Origin: Clostridiales bacterium
GTDB lineage: Bacteria > Bacillota > Clostridia > Oscillospirales > Oscillospiraceae
DNA: 17,944 nt
NCBI GenBank assembly: GCA_004556205.1
Contig: SFIL01000020.1
Coordinates: 1-17,944, forward strand
Direction: 5' to 3'
This document shows positions 6,917-13,576 of this stretch, piece by piece (positions within the stretch are counted from its first letter, which is position 1; each line of letters begins with the position of its first letter). Both the position numbers and the translations under genes were made by a program. The notes under the pieces are model-generated. The model was given only the letters and a program-made list of their open reading frames with translations. It did not search any database and was not told where the DNA came from.

Positions 6917-7792
6917 TCAGCGTTCTTCTCCGAGGAAGAAGAGCGCCAACGTCCCGGGACCGGAGTGCGCGCCGATGACGGGACCGACAAAATTAATTGT
7001 AATGTCGGAAATGCCGAAGCGCTTGCGCACCTCGTCCGCCAAGAATTCCGCGTCAGCGAGACAGTCGCCGTGGCTGATGAAAATTGTCTGCTTTGCAGGG
7101 TTAATCGCGCTCTTTTCCATGCGGTCAACAAGCGCGAGAATGGAGTTCTTACGTCCGCGGGCTTTTGAGACGTTGATCAGATGTCCCTCATTGTCCACAT
7201 GCAGCACAGGCTTGATGCCGAGGGCGCTGCCAACCAAAGCGGTTGCGGCTGAGACACGGCCGCCACGCTTGAGGAAGAACAGATCATCGACCGTAAACCA
7301 GTGGCACAGGTGCAAACGGTTTTCCTCCGCAAATGCCGCAGCTTCCTCGATGGTTGCGCCTGCTAGCACCTTCTGCACGGTCAGGTAAACCAAAAGTCCC
7401 TGTCCCAAGGAGGCACAGAGCGTATCTACAGTGAGAATTTTTCGATCGGGATAAGCGGCGCGAAGCTCCTCCGCTGCAATTGCACCTGCGTTATAGGTGC
7501 TGCTCAAGCCCGAGGAGAAGCCGAGATACAGAACATCCTTGCCCTGCTCGAGGTGGACGGACATAGCGTTGACAAAGGTATCGACATTGACGGCGGAAGT
7601 TTTTGCGTTTGCGCCGCCGCGCAGCATCTCGTAAAACTCGTGCGAGCCGATCTCGCGCTCATCGGGATAGTTCATAAAGCTCTTTTCGCCGACATTGACG
7701 CTCAGCGGAATGACATCCAGCCCCAATTTCTCAACCAGCTCTGCGGTCAGGTCAGCGGAAGAATCGGTCATAACAACATAGGATTTGTTCAT
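6917..7792 (-). CDS. DegV-family fatty-acid-binding protein (FakB-like)
   Basis: A 291-residue cytosolic protein of full family length. DegV/FakB proteins bind a fatty acid and present it to the kinase FakA for phosphorylation, feeding acyl-phosphate into phospholipid synthesis. Conserved landmarks: VMTDSSADLT near the N-terminus, KTSAVNVDTF (the TS fatty-acid carboxylate loop), FSSGLSSTYNAG, FFLKRGGRVSAATALVGSAL and the terminal GAHSGPGTLALFFLG. The start at 7792 has AGGAGG (7798-7803) 5 nt upstream. It is a single-gene unit with its own consensus promoter. No FakA gene is in the window. Fatty-acid specificity cannot be predicted. The neighbouring acyl-CoA ligase operon also handles acyl chains, but it is separated by a terminator. 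Confidence 0.92.
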   Translation of the reverse strand: MNKSYVVMTDSSADLTAELVEKLGLDVIPLSVNVGEKSFMNYPDEREIGSHEFYEMLRGGANAKTSAVNVDTFVNAMSVHLEQGKDVLYLGFSSGLSSTYNAGAIAAEELRAAYPDRKILTVDTLCASLGQGLLVYLTVQKVLAGATIEEAAAFAEENRLHLCHWFTVDDLFFLKRGGRVSAATALVGSALGIKPVLHVDNEGHLINVSKARGRKNSILALVDRMEKSAINPAKQTIFISHGDCLADAEFLADEVRKRFGISDITINFVGPVIGAHSGPGTLALFFLGEER

Positions 7793-7826
7793 AGCAGCCT
7801 CCTGTTTTGCTTGGTGTTTTATAATA

Positions 7827-7855
7827 ATTATAACAGATTTTCAAAGTCCTGTCAA
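7827..7855 (-). promoter_or_regulatory. Perfect consensus sigma-A promoter of degV
   Basis: TTGACA (7850-7855), exactly 17 nt, TATAAT (7827-7832) on the minus strand. All twelve hexamer bases match consensus, so strong constitutive transcription of degV is expected unless a repressor acts. The transcript should start near 7820. Confidence 0.88.
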
Positions 7856-7867
7856 TCTGCGCAAAGC

Positions 7868-7906
7868 AAATACAAGGCGCGCCGAAAAGCGGCGCGCCTT
7901 GTATTT
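7868..7906 (-). terminator. Strong terminator after the acyltransferase gene
   Basis: A 17-bp perfect stem (7868-7884 with 7890-7906), very GC-rich in the middle, with a 5-nt loop. On the minus strand it is followed by TTTGCTTTGC. It lies between the acyltransferase stop (7925) and the degV promoter (7855) and separates the two transcription units. Confidence 0.75.
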
Positions 7907-7924
7907 ATACTGAATTATTATAAA

Positions 7925-8635
7925 TCATCCGAAAATCAGTACGGTCAGAATCGTCAGGATCGGTTGGTGGGCTAAGTAGATCAGAAGTGAGTGCTTGCCG
8001 CAGAAACGGAAGAAGCGGAGAATTGCGTTTTCGGCGTTGACGCGAGGGAGAAGGGTCTGCTTTTTGCGATAGACTGTCTTGCCGAGAAAGGCACCGACCA
8101 AGAACCATCCAAAGCCGGGGAAGATCGGGAAATAGTCGCTTCCCGTAAAGATGTGCCCCGAGCGCAGTCCAAGTGGGAACAGATAATCTACGGAGATGGT
8201 GAAAGTCTCAAACCAAAAGCCGAGGGCGATGAAGGCAATGCCGCACAGCGCAAGCGCCCAATGGGGCAGACGCTTAAACAGGGGATAGAGCATCATACAG
8301 ATGCCGAGCATATGCAGAATGCCGAACCAGATGCGCATATTGGGAAATCCCAGGATCTGATCCATGAACATTGTGACATAGGTGATCAGCAGACCGGCGC
8401 CAAACACGACCACGCCGCGCTGGAAGCTCCGCGAGGCAAGGGTGACGCAGATGCCGGAGATGAGGACGAACAGGACATGACCGTACTGGCGGATAAAGAC
8501 AAACCAGCCCGGCAGGGTCAGAGAAATGCCGCCGAAATAGGAGAAATCAAAAAAGGAATGGACGACGATCATGCCGAGAATGCAGATCCCACGCAGGGCG
8601 TCCAGTTCCCAAATGCGCTGCTTTTGCTCCGTCAT
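7925..8635 (-). CDS. DUF1624/HGSNAT-type membrane acyltransferase
   Basis: A 236-residue polytopic membrane protein with about seven hydrophobic segments. RIWELDALRGICILGMIVVH at the N-terminus, GHVLFVLISGICVTLASRS, and IWFGILHMLGICMMLYPLF match the heparan-alpha-glucosaminide N-acetyltransferase catalytic domain (DUF1624), whose members move an acyl group from cytosolic acyl-CoA across the membrane to a sugar amine. The region FPLGLRSGHIFTGSDYFPIFPGFGWFLVGAFLG is also family-like. The start ATG (8633-8635) overlaps the stop of the acyl-CoA ligase as ATGA, so the two are translationally coupled. That suggests the ligase supplies its acyl donor, for decorating a cell-surface glycan or another extracellular acceptor (inference). 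The acceptor is unknown. Confidence 0.8.
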   Translation of the reverse strand: MTEQKQRIWELDALRGICILGMIVVHSFFDFSYFGGISLTLPGWFVFIRQYGHVLFVLISGICVTLASRSFQRGVVVFGAGLLITYVTMFMDQILGFPNMRIWFGILHMLGICMMLYPLFKRLPHWALALCGIAFIALGFWFETFTISVDYLFPLGLRSGHIFTGSDYFPIFPGFGWFLVGAFLGKTVYRKKQTLLPRVNAENAILRFFRFCGKHSLLIYLAHQPILTILTVLIFG

Positions 8636-10341
8636 TTCGTTTTTGCCTCCTCTTCCTCCTCCAAAACGCGGTATGCGACCTTGCCGACGAGCGTTTTAGG
8701 CAGCTCCTCGCGGAACTCGATCTCGCGCGGCATGGCGTATTTTGCAATACGCTCACGGCAGTAGGCAAGCAGCTCCTGCTTGATCGCTTCGGAGGGCGTA
8801 AATCCCGGCTTTAAGACGACGAACGCCTTGACGCGCTGCATTTTGTAAGCGTCCTTCACGCCAATGACACAGGAGAGAAGCACCTTCGGATGTCCATCGA
8901 TAATGTTTTCCAGCTGCGAAGGATAGACATTGAAGCCGGAGGTAATGATCATCCGCTTGATACGCTGGCGGAAATAGACAAAGCCGTCCTTGTCCATTTT
9001 GCCGAGGTCGCCCGTGTGCAGCCAAACGCGTCCGTCGGTATGGCGGCGAAGGGTGTTTGCAGTCTCCTCGGGATTGTCCAAATAGCCGAGCATAACGGTA
9101 GGTCCGGAGAGGCAGATCTCGCCCTCCGTCTCCGCCTCGACCTCCTCCGTTGTGCCGACTTTGACGATCTTGTAATAGGTGTCAGGGAAGGGAATGCCGA
9201 TTGAGCCGTTGCGGGCAAAGCCGATGGGCGTCAGGCAGCTTGCCGTAACGCACTCGGTCGTGCCGTAGCCCTCGCGAATCTGCACCTTTGCGCCGTGCGC
9301 TTTTAAGAATGTGTCAACCTTTGCTTTCAGTTCCACGGAGAGAGAATCACCGCCGGAGAATACACCCATCAGGAAAGACATATCCAAATTCTCAAGACCC
9401 TGTGTGCGCAGGAGGGCTTCAAACAGCGTCGGAACGCCCGGAATGAAGTTCGGGCGTTTTTTCTTTAGCAGGTCGGCATAGGTTTTGACATTGAAATTGG
9501 GCACGAGGATGCAGCGTGCTCCGCCGACCAGCGCCGTATGGATGCCGATGCCCAAGCCGAAGCCGTGGAAGATCGGCATGACCGAAAGCATTGAGCAGCC
9601 TTGAATGTCGTCGTAGCCGCTGGAGGCAATCGTCTGTAAGGCAAGCGCGTTAAAATTGTAGCTGGAAAGGCAAATGCCCTTTGTCGTGCCCGTTGTGCCG
9701 CCGGAATAGAGAATGCAGGCGCAGTCGGTGTAATTTCCGTCGTCTGCAGGAAGAGAGGCCGTCGCGTTTTTCAGCGTGTCGGACCAGAGAACATAGGTCT
9801 TGTCTTTCGGCAGCTTCGGGAATTTCCGCGCCTCGGTCAGAGAAAAGCCGATTTTAAGCAGCGGCTTCAGCTCGTCCTGCAGCTTTGCAATGAGCAGCAG
9901 CGGCTTCCGTTTTGCCTTTTGCAGTGCCGTATGCACCTTGCCGTAAAAGCGGTCGAGGGTCAAAATCGCCTTGCTGTCCGAGGTATCTAAGTAGAAGGTG
10001 ATCTCCGCCGTAGCAGAGAGGGGATGGATCATATTGGGCACAGCGCCGAGGCGGTTGAGCGCATAAAAACAGTCCACCGCCTGCGGCGTGTTCGGCATAC
10101 AGATCGTTACGCGGTCGCCCTTGCGGATGCCGAGGGCGTAAAGCGCACGGGCGGCACGGTCAATGCGGGCAAGAAACTGCGCATAGGTTGTCTCTTTGCC
10201 CATAAATTCATAGGCAATGTTTTCGGGGACGGAACGGGCGGTCTGCTCAATGAGCTGATACATCGTCAGACGCGGATAGTCAATGGTTTTCGGAATCCTA
10301 CCGTAAAAATTCAACCACGGCGCGGAAGCGGAGATGGACAC
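8632..10341 (-). CDS. AMP-forming acyl-CoA ligase
   Basis: A 569-residue adenylate-forming enzyme (acyl/long-chain fatty acid:CoA ligase superfamily), activating a carboxylic acid with ATP to acyl-AMP and then acyl-CoA. Motifs in order: P-loop YSGGTTGTTKG (212-222), MPIFHGFG, GYGTTE (A5), HTGDLGKMDKDGF (A7), RQRIKRMIITSGFNVYP (A8 hinge) and PKTLVGKVAYR with the catalytic Lys (A10) near the C-terminus. The start is a GTG at 10341, chosen because AGGAGG (10348-10353) sits 6 nt upstream and the open frame begins there. No carrier-protein domain is fused. Chain length cannot be read; the full C-terminal domain and the coupled acyltransferase point to an acyl-CoA product. It ends in a Glu-rich, Lys-rich tail whose TGA overlaps the next gene. 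Confidence 0.9.
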   Translation of the reverse strand: MSISASAPWLNFYGRIPKTIDYPRLTMYQLIEQTARSVPENIAYEFMGKETTYAQFLARIDRAARALYALGIRKGDRVTICMPNTPQAVDCFYALNRLGAVPNMIHPLSATAEITFYLDTSDSKAILTLDRFYGKVHTALQKAKRKPLLLIAKLQDELKPLLKIGFSLTEARKFPKLPKDKTYVLWSDTLKNATASLPADDGNYTDCACILYSGGTTGTTKGICLSSYNFNALALQTIASSGYDDIQGCSMLSVMPIFHGFGLGIGIHTALVGGARCILVPNFNVKTYADLLKKKRPNFIPGVPTLFEALLRTQGLENLDMSFLMGVFSGGDSLSVELKAKVDTFLKAHGAKVQIREGYGTTECVTASCLTPIGFARNGSIGIPFPDTYYKIVKVGTTEEVEAETEGEICLSGPTVMLGYLDNPEETANTLRRHTDGRVWLHTGDLGKMDKDGFVYFRQRIKRMIITSGFNVYPSQLENIIDGHPKVLLSCVIGVKDAYKMQRVKAFVVLKPGFTPSEAIKQELLAYCRERIAKYAMPREIEFREELPKTLVGKVAYRVLEEEEEAKTK

Positions 10342-10372
10342 GGTCTTCCTCCTATCAGTGTGATTTCTGAGT

Positions 10373-10401
10373 ATTATAATGGATTATTTCACAAAAAGGA
10401 A
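10373..10401 (-). promoter_or_regulatory. Candidate promoter of the acyl-CoA ligase operon
   Basis: A perfect -10 TATAAT (10373-10378) lies 19 nt before the ribosome binding site of the GTG start. The -35 at 17-nt spacing (TTCCTT, 10396-10401) is poor, so this may need an activator or be weak. Confidence 0.4.
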
Positions 10402-10447
10402 TATACATTTTTTGCAAAATGTCAGTTTTTTGAGCTTTCGAAAAACT

Positions 10448-10476
10448 CGGACTTTATTTCCGAGGAAAAATATTAT
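10448..10476 (+). promoter_or_regulatory. Candidate promoter of the pcrA-yunB-ligA operon
   Basis: CGGACT (10448-10453), 17 nt, TATTAT (10471-10476) lies about 40 nt upstream of the pcrA start. The alternative TTGAGC (10430-10435), 17 nt, TTTATT (10453-10458) has a better -35 but a worse -10. The region 10342-10516 is the divergent intergenic space between the ligase operon and pcrA. Confidence 0.3.
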
Positions 10477-10516
10477 AGAATAGAGGACGTAGAAAAATGA
10501 AAGACAGGATTTCGCT

Positions 10517-12904
10517 ATGGATAGAAATTTTGATGAACGCTTTACTGCGGCGCGGAGAAAGTACATCGCGCGGCAGTTTGAAAATATGAATCCCCGCCAG
10601 TTGGAGGCTGTTTTGACAACGCAAGGACCGCTTTTGCTCCTTGCGGGCGCAGGCAGCGGCAAGACGACGGTGCTGATCCACCGCATTGCAAATCTCATCC
10701 GCTTCGGCTGCGGTTCGGACAGCAAAGAGGTGCCTGAGAATGTGACGGAGGACGACCTCCTCTTTTTGGAGGCGCAGGCGGAACACCCGACTGCCGAGGG
10801 CGCGCCGCGTGCGGAGGAGCTTGCGTCGCTGCATCCCGCCGCGCCATGGTCAATCATTGCGATTACCTTTACCAATAAGGCGGCAAACGAGCTGAAGGAG
10901 CGCCTTTCCAAAATGCTCGGCCCGCAGGCGGCGGATGTGTGGGCGATGACCTTCCATAGTGCCTGCTGCCGCATTCTGCGCCGTGAGATCGAGCGTCTCG
11001 GCTATGATCGGAGCTTTACAATTTACGATACATCGGATTCCGAGCGTGTGATGAAGGAAATTTTGCGGGATAATAATATTGATGAAAAGGTCTTTCCGCC
11101 GCGCAGTGTTCTCGGCATGATCTCCAAGGCAAAGGATAAAATGCAGTCTCCGCAGGAGTTTGCGAAGAACGTTGGCGACGACTACCGCTTAAAGCGCATT
11201 GCATTGCTCTATGAGGAATACCAGAAACGCCTCAAGGGTGCGAATGCCGTCGATTTTGACGATATTATCCTGCTGACTGTCCGTATTTTGCAAGAGCATG
11301 AGGACGTGCGGGATTATTATCAGCGAAAGTTCCGCTATGTTCTGATCGACGAGTATCAGGACACCAATCATCTGCAATACCTGCTTGCCGCCCTGCTCGC
11401 CGGACGCTATGAGAATATCTGCGTGGTCGGTGATGACGACCAGAGTATTTATCGCTTCCGAGGCGCGACGATTGAGAATATTCTTGATTTTGAGTCGCAG
11501 TACCACGGCGCAAAGGTTATTCGTTTGGAGCAGAATTACCGCTCGACACAGCATATTTTGGATGCCGCCAACGCTGTGATTGCAAATAACCGCGGGCGCA
11601 AGGGGAAACGGCTTTGGACGAACAACGGTGCCGGCGAACGCATCCTTTGCTACGAGGCGCAGAACGAGAGCGATGAAGCGAGTTTTGTCGCAAATAATAT
11701 TCTCTCCGAGTCACGCGGAAAGAATCTCAAGGACTACGCGATTCTCTATCGCACGAACGCCCAGTCAAACGCGCTCGAATATGCGTTTAAGCGCACGGGC
11801 GTCAAATACCGTATCGTCGGCGGCACGCGCTTCTTTGACCGTGCCGAGGTCAAGGATATGCTCGCCTATCTGTGGGTCATCAACAACCGCGCGGACGATC
11901 TGCGTTTAAAGCGCATCATCAACCTGCCGCCGCGCGGCATCGGCGGAAAGACGGTCGAGACGATCGAACGCCTCTGTGCCGCCTCCGGACAGCCGCTTTA
12001 CAGCGTGGTGAGTGACCCGTATAATTATCCTGCTCTCGAGCGTGCGGCGCAGAAGCTGATGAATTTCACCGTTCTGATAGAGGAATGCGCGGAGCTTTTG
12101 AATACCCTGCCGCTGCCCGAGTTTTACGACGAACTGCTGATCCGCACGGGCTATACGGCGATGCTGGAGCAAAAGGACGATGTGGAAAACCGCGCACGGC
12201 TTGAAAATGTCCGAGAACTGAAATCGTCCATTCTGACCTATTTGGAAAACACCGAGGAGCCAAGTCTCGGCGGGTTTTTGGAGGAGATCGCGCTGTACAC
12301 CGATATTGAGCAGTACGATCAGGACGCTGACGCCGTCGTAATGATGACGATGCATTCGGCGAAGGGCTTGGAATTCCCGAATGTGTATATTGTCGGTGCA
12401 GAGGAGGGGCTCTTCCCCGGACTGCGTGCTGTCGGCGAGCAGGAGGAGATGGAGGAAGAACGGCGCCTGTGTTACGTCGCAATCACGCGGGCAAAGAAAC
12501 GCCTGACGATTACGGGAGCGCGGCAGCGTATGCTGTACGGCAGGACGACGGTCAACCGTCCCTCACGCTTCTTGGATGAAATTCCGGAAGAGCTGCTTGT
12601 CCGTGAGGCGGCGCCGCAGTTGAACGGCGGCTGCGGCGCATCACGCACTTACGCTTACGGCGAGAAGGCGAAGCCTGCCGTGCCGCATCGCACGATAGAC
12701 TCCTTTGCCGTGCAGAAGCCGAAAGCGCCGATTCCCGAATTCCGCAAGGGAGACATGGTACAGCACAATGTGTTCGGCAACGGCATGGTGCTCTCCGTTC
12801 TGAAAATGGGAAACGACGCGATGCTGGAAATCGCCTTTGATCAGGTCGGCACAAAACGCCTGATGGCGGGCGCTGCCGCCGCGCGTATGAAAAAGCTCTC
12901 ATAA
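10517..12904 (+). CDS. pcrA: ATP-dependent DNA helicase PcrA/UvrD
   Basis: A 795-residue superfamily 1A 3'-5' DNA helicase acting in repair, rolling-circle replication and removal of stalled RNA polymerase or RecA. Motifs in order: NPRQLEAV (Q motif), Walker A AGAGSGKT (43-50), ITFTNKAANELKERL (Ia), TFHSACCRILR, DEYQDTN (II), GDDDQSIYRFRGA (III), QNYRST (IV), MTMHSAKGLEFPNVYIVGAEEGLFPG (V, around 613) and LCYVAITRAKKRL (VI). The last ~55 residues (FRKGDMVQHNVFGNGMVLSV) form the Tudor-like C-terminal domain that binds RNA polymerase. A hydrophilic insert of about 40 residues (~64-108, Glu/Pro/Ala-rich) separates motifs I and Ia, and it explains much of the extra length over the usual 720-750. 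The ATG at 10517 has AGGA 7 nt upstream. First gene of a three-gene run with yunB and ligA. Confidence 0.95.
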   Translation: MDRNFDERFTAARRKYIARQFENMNPRQLEAVLTTQGPLLLLAGAGSGKTTVLIHRIANLIRFGCGSDSKEVPENVTEDDLLFLEAQAEHPTAEGAPRAEELASLHPAAPWSIIAITFTNKAANELKERLSKMLGPQAADVWAMTFHSACCRILRREIERLGYDRSFTIYDTSDSERVMKEILRDNNIDEKVFPPRSVLGMISKAKDKMQSPQEFAKNVGDDYRLKRIALLYEEYQKRLKGANAVDFDDIILLTVRILQEHEDVRDYYQRKFRYVLIDEYQDTNHLQYLLAALLAGRYENICVVGDDDQSIYRFRGATIENILDFESQYHGAKVIRLEQNYRSTQHILDAANAVIANNRGRKGKRLWTNNGAGERILCYEAQNESDEASFVANNILSESRGKNLKDYAILYRTNAQSNALEYAFKRTGVKYRIVGGTRFFDRAEVKDMLAYLWVINNRADDLRLKRIINLPPRGIGGKTVETIERLCAASGQPLYSVVSDPYNYPALERAAQKLMNFTVLIEECAELLNTLPLPEFYDELLIRTGYTAMLEQKDDVENRARLENVRELKSSILTYLENTEEPSLGGFLEEIALYTDIEQYDQDADAVVMMTMHSAKGLEFPNVYIVGAEEGLFPGLRAVGEQEEMEEERRLCYVAITRAKKRLTITGARQRMLYGRTTVNRPSRFLDEIPEELLVREAAPQLNGGCGASRTYAYGEKAKPAVPHRTIDSFAVQKPKAPIPEFRKGDMVQHNVFGNGMVLSVLKMGNDAMLEIAFDQVGTKRLMAGAAAARMKKLS

Positions 12905-12910
12905 TGCGGA

Positions 12911-12938
12911 CCGCCCCGCATAGGAATAAACGGGGTGG
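12911..12938 (+). promoter_or_regulatory. Hairpin overlapping the yunB start region
   Basis: CCGCCCCG (12911-12918) pairs with CGGGGTGG (12931-12938), one G-U pair, around a 12-nt loop. The loop holds AGGAA, the ribosome binding site for the GTG at 12935, and the right arm contains that GTG and the purine-rich site for the GTG at 12944. It may limit translation of yunB relative to pcrA. Confidence 0.35.
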
Positions 12939-13576
12939 TAGATGTGACGCTTGAACAGCGCAATCGGGTACGAAGCATTATAGCAGTCATACTGCTGCTG
13001 ACGGTCGGGCTGACGCTGCTGTTTCGCCTGCGTCTTGCGCCGATGGCGGAGCAGCTTATGGCGACGCAGGTAGACAATCAAGCCTCTGACGCGATCAATG
13101 CGGCAATTGACGAGCAGATCGCATCGGGCGAGATTGACTATTCGCGCATGATCAACACTGAAAAGGATGCGCAGGGGATGGTGACTGCTCTGCATACGAA
13201 CATTGGGGAGATTAACCGTTTGAAAACAAGCGTCCTGAAGCGCGTGGACGCGAAGCTGCAAAATCTCTCGATGGAGGAGCTGGGTGTGCCGATTGGTTCA
13301 ATCGTCCTGCCTGAGCTGCTTTCCGGCAGAGGACCGAAGATTCCTGTCCGTGTCCTCGCGGTGCGTACCTCCGACGCGGTTTTTCGCAGCAGTTTTACAA
13401 GTGCGGGTATCAATCAGACAAAGCACAGTATTACAATTGACATTCATGTGGTGATCACGATTTTAACATGGACGGGGACGCAGGAGATTGCGGTGGATTC
13501 TGCCGTGGTCGCCGCGGAGACCGTCATCGTCGGCACAGTGCCGACGACTTATTTCGGCATGGAGGAGCTGCCATGA
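12935..13576 (+). CDS. yunB: Sporulation protein YunB
   Basis: A 213-residue membrane-anchored protein. Residues ~12-33 (RSIIAVILLLTVGLTLLFRL) form one N-terminal transmembrane segment and the rest is extracytoplasmic. The family pattern is clear: IDYSRMINTEKDAQGMVTAL (conserved 'D-x-hydrophobic-x-D-x-x-G-x-hydrophobic' stretch), then NIGEINRLKTSVLKRV, VPIGSIVLPELLSGRGPKI and late beta-rich repeats ending TVPTTYFG. In Bacillus YunB is made in the mother cell and needed for normal sporulation; the molecular role is not known. The start is uncertain: GTG at 12935 (AGGAA 8 nt upstream) or GTG at 12944 (GGGGTGG 5 nt upstream). Its TGA overlaps the ATG of ligA. Sitting between pcrA and ligA is unusual. 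Confidence 0.85.
   Translation: MVDVTLEQRNRVRSIIAVILLLTVGLTLLFRLRLAPMAEQLMATQVDNQASDAINAAIDEQIASGEIDYSRMINTEKDAQGMVTALHTNIGEINRLKTSVLKRVDAKLQNLSMEELGVPIGSIVLPELLSGRGPKIPVRVLAVRTSDAVFRSSFTSAGINQTKHSITIDIHVVITILTWTGTQEIAVDSAVVAAETVIVGTVPTTYFGMEELP

Noticed and set aside
7991..8764. Plus-strand open frame opposite the acyltransferase and ligase end
   Set aside because: Highly charged low-complexity translation, antisense to a recognised membrane protein.
10497..10589. 30-residue ORF overlapping the pcrA start in another frame
   Set aside because: Ribosome binding site is weak and poorly spaced and the peptide has no features; not enough support as a leader peptide.
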